Positions 23,090 to 34,849 of a stretch of DNA of 64,000 nt are shown one piece after another; within the stretch, counting starts at the first letter, position 1; each line of letters opens with the position of its first letter. Location: assembly GCF_003286085.1 (NCBI RefSeq), contig NW_020825289.1, positions 8,494,001-8,558,000 of the forward strand. The letters run 5' to 3'. The stretch is from Drosophila persimilis (lineage: Eukaryota > Arthropoda > Insecta > Diptera > Drosophilidae). The notes beneath the pieces were generated by a model. The model saw only the letters and a list, made by a program, of their open reading frames with translations. It made no database searches and was not told the origin of the DNA. The position numbers were made by a program, and so were the translations under genes.

Positions 23090-23421
23090 CCATGGACATA
23101 TCACGGTTCAGCCCGGCCGACCAGGCCATAGTACTGCCTCATGCAAGAAATGGATATTGAAATGATGTCCGATTCATATAACCGCATGACAAAAGCATGC
23201 CACAAGAAGTGCACCCCACAGCGCGATTCGGAGTCGTATTTGGGTGAGTTTTGCGAGTAATACGTTTCGTGAGCTCTTTGGCCAAAATGTGACCCGTGTT
23301 ACAGGAAAAGGGGGAGACGGTCTGCATCTACCGCTGTGTGGCCAAATTCCTGGACATTCATGAGAAGATTGGCAAGAAGCTTATAAAGTATAAAGTCCAC
23401 AAAACACCATTTCCAACTTAG
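23090..23421 (+). pseudogene. Tim10: Decayed Tim10 copy with retained intron-like segment
   Basis: Translation of pieces gives EMDIEMMSDSYNRM, ACHKKC, then after a gap [26 protein letters not shown]. This is Tim10, the small Tim chaperone of the mitochondrial intermembrane space, and both CX3C motifs (CHKKC, CIYRC) survive. Between the two halves lies a 61-bp segment, 23244-23304, that starts GTGAGT and ends TTACAG at a codon split, a typical Drosophila intron. So the copy looks DNA-derived, not a retrocopy. It is broken: the frame shifts once near 23137, before the conserved MQEM, and again in the G-run near 23310. Past the homology the frame runs to TAG at 23419. No neighbour shares its function. 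The parent gene is outside the window. Confidence 0.75.
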
Positions 23422-23579
23422 CCAATTCGTATGGTTTCCTACGATATGTTGTTAAAGGACCATGCATAAACCACACAAATCTAACCAATACATAACAATG
23501 TGTGTAAACCTGACAAGCTCATTGTTCAAACTTAATCACTTCATCGCGACATCGCTGACAACATTGTCCCCACATCTTC

Positions 23580-23875
23580 AGGTCTATTCTCCTACGAGCT
23601 CTCGTCCATGGTGTCCAGCTGGCTGTCCCGGGCTGGCGACAGGCAGCAGCTTCATCCATGAGATGCAGGTCCATGTAGATGTTACCACTGCAAAAACCTG
23701 CAGGTCCTGATGAAGACAGATTTGATTCCTATTCAAGTTCAGCATGTGCAGAAAATGCAGCTCTTGCAATTGGGAGCGTGTGGGCAGTTCATCGATTATG
23801 TTCTCATTGAGGAATACGAATAGCTTCTGACCTAGCCTCCGGAAACCCCTCCAGCTTATTGAAGTCCAAGGTGAG
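23580..23875 (-). pseudogene. Possible leucine-rich-repeat gene relic
   Basis: On the minus strand, pieces in different frames read LTLDFNKLEGFPEA and, further on, NENIIDELPTRSQLQELHF with LHMLNLNRNQI. These have the LxxLxLxxNxI spacing of leucine-rich repeats. The frame is interrupted and no start or end can be set. It lies 160 bp from the Tim10 copy, so both may derive from one duplicated segment. It may also be chance resemblance. Confidence 0.3.
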
Positions 23876-23879
23876 AGAT

Positions 23880-26800
23880 TGGTAATGGTAGAGGGAATCT
23901 GTAAGTTAGATAATCAGTACGGCACCAGTACGGTATTGTCACCAAATGAGTTCAGCACCTACTTTTGTTAGTTTTTAAGTTTGTTCTGATTCAGAAAGAA
24001 ATTTGGTAGTGGGAGAGATTCAACGAGGACTTCTTGCTGGTGGTTTCTCACAGTTGTCCAGCACTGGTGTGAAAAAACTGGAAAATCGTCTCCATTACGT
24101 TAAAAATCTAGTCTTATTCAGATAGATATTTTTCAAAACAGGTCGTTAAAGGTCTGGTCTGATGGAAAACTCCACTTTGTACACTTTGGATAATAATGTC
24201 TCGACTTATGGAAGCTCAACTGTATTTACTAACAATTGGCTAATTTTGTTTAATACAACGCAGTTACTTTTAATAGAATGCATTCCCGACCAGCCACCCG
24301 TGTGATTAATGAATTCAGATAAAATAACATGGGAAAACGCTCTACAAAACAGCTCGCCCCCTGCATCAAGCCCCCTCAACGGCTCACATGGCGACAGACG
24401 GACACAGTTGCCAACAACAGCAGCAGCAGAAAGCGACTTTAATTGATTTGGTAACAAAAGTTGACTCTCCTGGCAAAAGTTTTGTTGGCCAGCTACAGGG
24501 GCGCCCGACCAGGTCCTTCTAATTGAAATTTGTTCTGTCGCCCATGAGGGCTCTTCAATAACGATTTATGTGCCTAACATTTGTTACATAATGCCCATAA
24601 ATTAAGGCAACGACTTTTCCGACAGCGACAGGTTGAATCGTTCATCAGATGAAATTTAATTAGCAATCACACGGCTGTCTGTCGATTATATGCTCTACAA
24701 GTTGACTTGACTGAGGGATGAATGATCGATGTGGTAATGAATCTGTGTTGGCGTCGAGAATAATAACTGAATGTTTCATAAACATTACAGAAAGGACTCT
24801 CCTGCTATGCATCTACCTGTCGGAAAATGCTAATGTGTGGCCCAGTATCTGATTGGCTAACCTGTAGACCGATTCCCCTTACAGATTACTTTTATTCTAT
24901 ACCGATTTGGGTCCAATTCGATAACAAGAGCTGGTCTGTCCCTACAAGCTAGCGTTCAACCGATCAATCCTATCCCATATGCATTATAGGGCTTTTCCAA
25001 CTGGCGCTAGCCCATTTGAAAGCAGTAAAAGGAAGAATTAAACTAAGATGACAGCTGCAATATAAACATTTATTTAATATTACTACCACAAATAGCATTT
25101 AGTTCAATTTATCAAACCATTTGCCCGCGGGCGAAAACAACTAAGGAACAGCGATGCCCCACAAAGGAAGGAAACTTCAATGAGTTGCGAATTTTTCCGG
25201 AAGTTAGTGGCCATTCCAGTACGACACTTCAAATGCCACCGACTGACTGAACTGGATTGTATTCATTAAAATACTTGTGTGGCGAAGAGAGATCTTAGTT
25301 TGTTGGGTCGGAGAGCTGGTGTCTGTTTGATTTATCGACAGTCTGAAAGTGTTTGCTAACAGAATGGACTATTTGCAGTTTTTCAGCGTAAAACGGATAA
25401 GAACTGTCAAGGTAACAAAGAAATTCACATGGAATGGTCTTTTCTTTGCACTAATAATATTCGATTGGTTCGGCAACTTGATTTTTAAAGCACCTCTAAG
25501 GACTTTGCCGATTATGCTGCCAGCAAAAGTTGTGTTTTTACTTTTCTATAGTTTGGAATTGTTTTAGTTCTAGAGTTTGCGCACATTTCCTTAACCGACA
25601 ACGATGTAACGATAATCCTAAGAACAAACCTATAAACTACAAAACTTTCATAACTTGAGGAAAAGCGTTTTGTGGGAAGTGACTGGAGCCTGACCCCAGC
25701 CTTTGAACACATTTTATATATTATGTACTTGAAGAAACTGAAAAGCTTATAAGGATATCATTAGTGTCTATCCTCTAGTATTCTTCGTCATCGTCGTAGA
25801 TACCACGAATATTTTCTGCACGTTTATTTTAGAAAAATAACGGTCTACCGATTGTATATTCTTCCCGTAATTTCTAGACAAACCGCGTTTCATCGAGGGT
25901 TTTTTTTTGTTGCTAGGACATTCGAGGCCTGACTTGCCCCCTAGTAGATCCTAGAATATAATATATTTAGCACATATTAATCTGGGTGTGCTCTCATTAT
26001 TTCATTGCGAATACTGTGAAACTATTAGCTGAATGATATCTATCTAGAATCTAGACTCTGGAAGCTAACTGCTATGGAGGAATATGCAAAGCAGCCAAGC
26101 TTACAGTTTCAGAGCAGCCAGCTGCAATAGTTTTAGAACAACATGTGTCATTAGCCATAGTTTTCATTGTATGGTATTACTTTCAGGAGAAGTAGACTTG
26201 TTGGAAAAGGATATATGCAAGTGAAAAATTTGCTGTAATGCATCAAACATTTGAACATCGAATCGGCAATAGTATAGTGTATAGTATATATATTATCTAT
26301 TATACTAGCTATCAAATTTCTTCTGTCATAAGCTATAAGTCCGCTGACAAACGTCCTGTCAAATCAATATCCTTCCAATGAGACCCAAACACGAATAGAT
26401 TTCGAGCGGTTGTGGGCATATCAAGCATATGGTAAGAATCCCACGATACACGATACAGAGAGAGTGCTCTACCTGAGGGTAAGTAATTTTGCATTTGATA
26501 TTATGCTTACATGGTAGCAATATGTGTGCCTGTGTACTCTGCACTCGCATCTTGTACTTACCGAAATGATTTATAAATGCCGACGTAATGCGCTAAAAGC
26601 CAAGCATATTAAACCGGTTTTCAGATGTGGCCTGCCTGCCACATCGTGGCACTGCCAGTGGAAGTGGCAGAAGAACTGAGAGGTACGTACGGTAAGACCA
26701 TATATCTGCGTGGTTTTTGGCACTTTTGGGGCAAGGCAAGAAAAGGTGAGCTTTGCGAAAAGGGTTTAATTATTGTAATTGGAGTTTTCGGCTTAGGCCG

Positions 26801-28255
26801 CAAAATCGCATAAATTATTAAAGCCAGATGAGATGAGTGTTGGCCAGAGATGGAATCAGATGTTAATTGTTTTGTGGAGCCACATGGCAGTTCTCCCAGT
26901 AGCCGCAGCCCCCATATGACATAAATCTCTTCTGTGGAGGCAATTCTCACCTAATCAACCCCTGTGCGGCACTATCTCACCTCTCATCGCCTGTCCTGGG
27001 CGCCGTGTCCGTGTCTCTCTTATCTGGAAGCATATTCATTATACGAATTAGGTTCATGGCTCGGATTGGCATTCTTTTGGGACACATTCGAGAAAAATTG
27101 GCAATTTTTGAAATCGGAAACTCTGCAAAAAGTGCCAGAAAATAGGGGAAAAAGAAGGAAAACACCAAAGAAAATGGGAAAGGGAAACAACAACAAAAGG
27201 CCACAGGATTTCCAATCGTTTTTATTGAATGTTTCCGAGCGAAAAGAAAACCCAACGTTGGACGAACGAAGGGACGGACAGACTGGCGATGGCGATGCTG
27301 CAATCCCGTAGTGGCCGTCGCGTCGTGTCCGTCGCATCCGTATCAGCGAGAAACCCAATATAATCTTTTATTTCTTTGTCTCTCCAAGGGTCGTCGATGG
27401 GATGCCTGGGTCTGAGTCTGGGTCTGGGCCGGGTCTGCGGTGCTGTGGATTTTTCATTTTAAAGACTCTTTGACATTTTTTTCCCTGGCAGACAAACGGT
27501 GCGACGGAATTGGCAGATTAGAAATGCTCGAAACGCAGCGGTCGGTCATCGGGGAAGGTCGACCTCTGACCTTGAGCAGTTGATTAGCATAGGGATTGGA
27601 CGATTCCATTGTCCGTGCGACTCTCTCTGTGTGTGTGTGTGTGTGTTCCGTTTTCAAAGTGGGAAAAACAGGAAGAAATCCAATGATTTTTTTTTTTTGG
27701 TATAAATTAGATTTTTATTTTTCTGCTTAGTTTTTGAGTAAAAAAGATTATATAAAATCGTATTTAATGGATGGTATTTACACTTAGGATTAGCTCAACT
27801 TTTGCCGCAGCACTTAAATATATATTTATATGATTATCGCATCTGCATAAATCGATTCTGAATCGGTGTCTTTTTTTCTGTATACATCTGTTAGATGATA
27901 AAATTATCAATATTTACATATGTAGGTCTATAGCCTAGGGGCTCGGATGGATGTGGCATGAGCCAGCTACCCCGTTCTGGGGTGGCATGGTGGTTGCTTC
28001 TAACAATAATTAGGGCGGGGAATTGGTTCTGGTTCTGGTACTGGTTCTGACTGGAGAACGGGGTGGCGTACAACTAAAAACAAAGTCTTTAAATATTAAT
28101 TACAGCTATCCAGGAGCCACTGCTGCTACTGCTGGTGCTTCTGATGTTGCCTCTCCTTTAATGATGGCCATCTCACACCTCGCTCCGGATGCAGACTCGG
28201 ACTCCCTTCAGCTTCCGCCTCAACGGAAACGAGTGGTATGGACGGGTGGCGGCTG
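23880..28255. other. Intergenic between the Tim10 relic and the 3' end of Psc
   Basis: AT-rich DNA with no recognisable gene. Small frames such as 25349-25567 (72 codons) and 26621-26950 have no family signal. Psc lies on the minus strand, so its 3' UTR occupies the right end. A minus-strand AATAAA at about 27714-27719 is one candidate polyadenylation site. (GT)n sits at 27629-27646 and a TGGTTC repeat at 28024-28050. Confidence 0.45.
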
Positions 28256-28259
28256 CTGT

Positions 28260-31200
28260 TCACTTGCTCTTGGTGGCAGCCGCGAGGGGTGCGGCGGGGG
28301 TGGCCGCCGTCTGCTGACGTGGACTAGCCCCACTGCCGGCCTTGGCTAGCGATGATGGCGTGTGGCTGGATGGGGCTGTAGCCGCTGCAGTCAGCTTTCC
28401 GTTGGGCAGGGCTGAGGTCTTGGGGCTGGCTGCCGATGTAGCCGAGGAGGGGCTGGGCAGGTTGACGGTGGGCAGCATGGGCATGATCGGCTTGTGGTCC
28501 CCATCGCCTGCCTGGCCATTGGCCGCATTCTTCAGCTTCTGAAGGTAGTCGTTGAACGCCTCGTTGCCCGCCCGCTGCATCCGCGTGAGCTGTTCCATGA
28601 AAACCGCCTGCTGGTAGTTGTACATCGCCGGGGACATGTGCCCGATCTGGGCAAAGTTGTACAGTATATTCGACTGATTGGCGGCCGCTTGGGCAGCCTG
28701 GGCGGCTTGTGCTGCCTGGGCCACCTGAGCCCTGATCAGGTTCTCCTTGATGAAGTTGTTCAGATCCATTTGACCGGCAGCGGCCGCGGCACTGGAGGCG
28801 ATGCTCAGCGGGGCGTTTAATCCCGGCAAACCGGGATGAGGCATAAGTTTTCCCATATTCCCTTGGACTCCACCCCCCAAAGCGGCGGACGAGGACGGGG
28901 GCGGTGTGGGATTCTTGTTTGCCTTCTTGCCACCCGTCTGTTGGCTCTTCAGCGGAGGACTCGGCTTCTGCGCCGGGTGACTGCCGTTGGGAAGCTTCGG
29001 GGGGGGCGGCAGAAAGACTGCTGCTCCTCCGTTGGGGGACTTCTTGCTGGTAGGCACCTTCTTGGCGCCGGTCTGGACCTGGCTTTGGGGCTGGCTGAAG
29101 TTGAAGGCGGGCGCCAGGCTGGGCAGCTTGGCGGCCATGTCTGGGATCTGGGCGTTCTGGCGGGGCAGAATGGGTCGGAACTTCTTGGCCGCCGGATCTC
29201 CGTTGGGAGTGGCTGATCCTGGTGCCGACTGTCCTGCCAACTTTGGTGACTTGTTCTCGCTGGCGGTGGGCGAGTGGCTTCCCATCTGGGCGGCACTGCG
29301 CTTCTCCGGACTGGGCGTCTTCTTGCTATCCGCCTGCGAGGGCGTCAGCACGGTCTTCAGGGGCGTGCCCTTGCCGCTGGCGGGGGGCGATATCTTGGGG
29401 GGTGTGATCCCACGGGGAGCGGTAGACGACGACGAGGGTGGCGGGGCTGTTTGCGGCAACTGTGGCGGCGTCATACGCGACATCAGGTGCTGCGGGGAAG
29501 GAATGGCCTTGGAGGGCGGAGGCTGCGTCAGCCGCATGGCGGCGGCGGCTGGAGCAGGAGCTGCGACTGCGGGTAGCTGTGGGGGTGGAGTGCGTCCGGG
29601 TGCTGGTGCTGGCGGCGACTGACGTTTCTGGGCCTCCGTGACGCTGGCGGCGGACTTCTGTCCCTGGTCCTGCGGCTGGTCGGGCAGTTTTACGATCTCG
29701 ATGTAGTTATTGACGGGACTCTTGTGCTTCGGATGCGATCCGTTGCTGGCCGACGAGGAGTCGCCGTTGTCCCTGGAGATTGTGATCGACAGCGAGGAGG
29801 GGATGTTGATGTTGCACGAGTTGAGCAGCGACTTGACCTTCACCTGTTGCTTCTCGGGCGCGTCCTCGTGGCTGGGACTGGCGCCACGCTGGAAGGCATG
29901 GCCGGAGGACGGAGCTGCTCCCGCCGGATTGGTGTTCTGGTCGGCCTTCGTGGGCGGTGATGGGAACAGCGATCCCCCGCCGCTGCCGCTGCCTCCGCCA
30001 CCGAGCATGCTCTGCAGGTAGCCTCCGGCGGTGGCCTGGCTCGGCTTGGGCGTGTACTTGTAGGTGGGCATCGTGGGGATGTTGTAGTTGGGCACGTACT
30101 GCGGCGAGCTGGGCGAGTAAATGGGCGAGTTGGGCGTGTACATGGGCGTGCGGCATCCGGGCGGGGCCTCCCGGCCCTTGGACTTGCTGGCATTGAACAG
30201 GGCCAAATTGAGGTAGTTGTTGGCCGCCTTGTTCTGGCTGCCATTGGAGCTGGGTGCCGGATGGGGTTGCGGTTGATTGTTGCCTACCGTCTTGCCCTGG
30301 CCTCCGCTGGTGTGGCGTGCTGCGTGGGTAGCTGCAGCGCCTGCCGGTGGCGGCGGTGGTCCCATCTTGGAGTCAGCCTTGGGCCCGTACACATGCGACT
30401 TGGACGAGGAGGCGCTTGTGCTGCCTCCAATCGACTTGATCTCGGTGCCGGCGTCTTTCAGCAGACGGTTGACATCGTTGGGAATGTTGGCGAACGGATT
30501 GGGTCGCGCCGCCTTGGGCAGGATGGGGTGGTAGCGCTTGGCGATGGGCGTGCGGTTGCCCGGAGCCGCCATCTGCATGCCTGGGTGGTGGGGCGAAGGC
30601 GGGGCGAATTGTGCCGCGAGCTGGGGCTTGCGTGACGCCAGCATCGGGGGCTTTGGCGGTGGCGGCATGAGCTTCTCCAAGCTGCCGACAAACGGTGGCG
30701 GCGTGGTCGGAGCTGGCGGCGGATGCGAATGCGAATTGGTGGCGGGCAGACGAATCTTGAAGTCCTCGCGAGGCAGGGGCGGCGAGAGCTTCGGCTTCTT
30801 GGAGACGGCCTTGACGGGCTCCTTGCTCTTGCGCTTCGAAGAGGCAATCGACTTGGGTGCCATTCCGGCGGGCGGCCTCATCAGCTCCCTGTCCTCCAGG
30901 GTGCCCTTGGACCTGCCGCTGTGATGCGAGTGGGACGCGGACCCAGAGCCAGAAGCAGTCGTTTTCGGAGGGGTAGGCGCTCTGTGGCTGCTGGGGGACC
31001 TCTCCGGGGACTCCACCTTGACCTTGATGGGCGTCAGGGCGAAGGACTTGAGGAACTCCGACTTGGGATCCTCGTGGCAGGAGCTGCTGGCCACGCAGCG
31101 TGGACTGAGGGTGCTGACACCGCTGGGACTGAGGATGCGCTCGGTGCGTATGGTCAGCGGAGGCACCGTCAGCGGGCTGGGGCTCTTACGCTTTCGTTCG

Positions 31201-34200
31201 CTGCTGCTGCTCGAGGACTTGGGACTGCCGTCCTTGTCCTTGTCCTTGCTGCGGTTCTTGGAGCGCGACTCCTTCTCCGGTTTCAGCGGCTTCACGATCT
31301 CCTTGCGCTCCGGGTCGGACATGTTGATGATGGTCACGCTGTTGTGCTTGGACAGATCGATCTTCAGCTTGATATTGAGCTCTCCGCTGGGTGATGGACA
31401 GGAGTTGGAGGAGGAGGAGGAGGATGGAGTGGTGGGCGTGTGATGATTGCTCTTGGCGCTCGACTTGGAGGACTGCGGCGAGTGGCTCTTCTCGCGCTTC
31501 TCCAACATATTCCGGTTGATGATCAGCTTGAGGGGCTCACTGGGCACACGGATCTCCTCCTGCAGCTCCTGCTTTATGCTGGCAGGCGGCGATACCGGAG
31601 CTGCTGTGGGCGAGGTTTGCTCCACCTTGGGCGCTTCTGGCGCCGGCGTCGGCTCCTGCTTCACCACCTTCAGGGGAGCTGGGAGCATGCGACGTGGCGG
31701 GGGCTTCACCTGTCGCTGCGGCGACTCGTACACCCTGAAGTAGAAGCGCATGGGCGCGTCCCGCTTCCACGTGTAGATGTACGCAATGTCCATGAGGGTG
31801 TAGTAGTCCAGCAGGACGATCGTCTTCACCTTGTACATAATGTCGATGCTGAAGCGCTGCACGTCGATGTCGAACTTGTCGTAGACGAACTTCTTGAGGT
31901 GGCTCACCCGACACATGGCCGGGCACTGGAGGTACCTCGGACGCAGGAACTCCACTTCTGATTCGGTGCTAAGTTCACTGTTGGGCCAGAGAGGGATGAA
32001 AGAGAGTGGCAGAAACCATAGATTAGTAGATGAACGCGAGGGGGATGGGGATGGGGATCTGGCGCTATATATAGGACTATATTGGTGCTGATGAAACCTA
32101 CCCCAACTCCGCGTATTCCAGGGACAAGGACATGTTATCCGTGGGGCCGAATATCAAGTGCTCCGTATCATCGCCCCGCTGCTCGGGCGTGGCCAGGGCT
32201 GCCTCCTGCGGCCGATCCTTGTAGAAGGCCCGCTTCCGCATCAGCTCCCGCTCGTAGAGGCCCGGCACGAGCTTGTAGACGATCGCCTGGAGCGTGGTGT
32301 CCGATCTGCAAGGATAGAGATTAAGAAGACAACGGTTACAACTCGGTTCGGTTCACTTCGATTCATCCTGGTGCGTGCTCATTGGAATGGAAAGGACTGT
32401 GCGACAAAGACAGAGGAGAAGGAGAAGGAGTAGGAGCAGGGGCAGGGGCAGGGGCAGAAGCCAAAGTCGAAAAAGTCGAAACAGAGGCACTTCCTTGGCG
32501 CGGAAATGAGAACACACAAAGGGAGGAAGGAAGAGAGACAGGACAAGAAGCGCCCGTACAAATTAGGCGGCAGATGCAATTTTCTATTGCTTCAATGGCA
32601 CGCAACAAAAACGCTAAACAAGGAGAGGCAGCGCCGCAGCAGAGAGGAGGGGGATGGTGAAGGGGAAGGAGGATAAGGAAACTACAGCTATTGCTCCTTA
32701 GCATGTGCTGCTGCTCGACGATGGTGACGACGGTGACGATGGTGATAGAGCGATGTGGTGTGGCATGGTGGTGGAGCGGCGGTGTGGCGGTGGTGGAACA
32801 CAGGAACTCTCGCATTAAGTCGCCTTTCAAACAGCTCTACTCGCTCTCCTCTCTTCTCCTGCCCATGCAGGCGCTCACTTCAATCATTCCACGCACACAC
32901 ACACACACATGCAACCAACGAAAAGAAAAAGAATGAAGGAGAGTGGAGAAACCCAAAAAGGTCTTGAATGGAATAGAAAGATGAAGAGATGGAATGAGAA
33001 GATGAACGCGAGGAAAAGGTGAGCTACGGCGCAGATGATAAAGAGAGGGACAGGCAGGCGCTACGGAAGGGAAGGTAAGGGATCTAACCATTGAAGGGCA
33101 CCGATCTTGCCAGACTGCTCTCTCATTAACATATCTTATTCGTAGACCTCGGAAATGTGATATCTCTGCGATCAATCTATCAGTATTTATTAACCTCCGA
33201 AATTGGATTGGATTTAAGCCAGCGATGGACATCAGTGAATGATCAAACAAATTAGAGATACCAAAACTTTTACCTCTCTCCCCCTCCCAGGGGCAGCACA
33301 ACTTATTTTTCTTCTTCTCCTCTTTTGTTGTATCGCACTCAATCATCCCAATCCCCAATGCCACCCACTGTCAGGCGACTTCTTCAACTTGAAGTAAAGT
33401 TTGAGCTCTTTCAACTTTTATTTACTCTCTCCCACACTCTAGCTCTCCCGCTCTTGCTCACTTTTTTTTAGCTTCTTTCGGAAATCGCTCTCTCACAAAA
33501 AGAATACCAATGCACGCCAGAGCAACAACAACGAAACAGAAGCCGCAACTCTTCGCGCTCCCTCTCTCTCACTCTATCGCACTCTCTTCCCCTGCTTGTT
33601 GTTTTTCAGCTGTCCTGTCCCTTCGTCGGTGTCGGCGCTGCGTCGACGTCAACGTCATCGTCATTGTCGTTTGCCGTCGGCGAAAACCGAGCGCAAGACC
33701 CGCCCGTTAATTATCTTTGCCGTATTTCGATTTGTTTTCTTGGAAATGCGTGTCGTCTTGCGCCGCCAGTTGTTGTTTTTGTTGTTGTTGTTGCTTTTTC
33801 TGCTGCTGGAAGTTCTGCGTTTATTTTCCTTTCTTTCTTTCTCTTAGTTCTTCCTCGTTTTGGCAGTTTATATCAGATGATTCTGCTGGCATTGTCTCTC
33901 TTAAAGGTAGTCTACGGCGGCGGAGACAGCTATGAAAACATGGCCGAGGCCTGACACAAATACGGTGAAACCACAGTGGAGGGGAAAAATGTATAATCTT
34001 GGTACTACGAGTATATACAGTATTTATTTACAGAAGAATTTCAGTAAGGCTTTCTATGAATTAGTGCATTTTCCGTCTACACAGAATCCTGTAAAGATCC
34101 TCGAAACCTCTCCAAAGCCTAGAAGATCTGAGAGCGGTTCTATTACTATGAGATCTATAGCACCCAAAATGAGTGGAAAGAGCATGGAATTCAGTTGAAG

Positions 34201-34807
34201 TAATGCCTAGTTCAGAAGACTCTTTCTTTATGGCCGCCATTTGGTGGAAATCGAATTTAGAGTGATAAATATTTCTCCCCCACCTTTGTACAGTGAACGT
34301 TCGATAATAAGCAACAACAACAAATAACCCATAATTGTTCTGAAACTATCTAGCGATAACCGAGTGCTGTTTATCTATCTTGGCCGATAGGAAACACTAC
34401 CTATCCTCGAGAGTCTTTGAGTATCGTCTGAAATGTCAGACACCACTACTCGTATTATTTTGGCCGTTGCTGTTGTTGTGCCCCCACCCCCATTCCCACA
34501 GTGCGAGCTTTATTTGCTTTTACAGCAAAAGGCGAGCTTTATTTTGTTGTTGTTTATCTTTTCAAAGACAAACTGAGTTCGAGTGAAACTGACTTTTCTT
34601 TTGTGTTTCGCTGCTGCTGCTGCTGCTGCTGCTGTTTCTTTTTTCCTTTTCCCTTTCCGTTTCCCCTTCCTGTGCCCCTTTTTTGGGTTAAACAATAAAC
34701 TTTCGCAATAAATTTAATTGGAGACTTGAGACTGGCTGAATACTGCACGACTACTACTTCTACCACTATGACTGGGGCCACTAAAAATTCATGGAAAGCA
34801 GAGCCAA

Positions 34808-34849
<42 letters not shown>

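Noticed and set aside
30723-31394. 223-codon plus-strand frame and similar frames at 28.3-31.9 kb
   Set aside because: Shadows of the GC-rich last Psc exon on the opposite strand.
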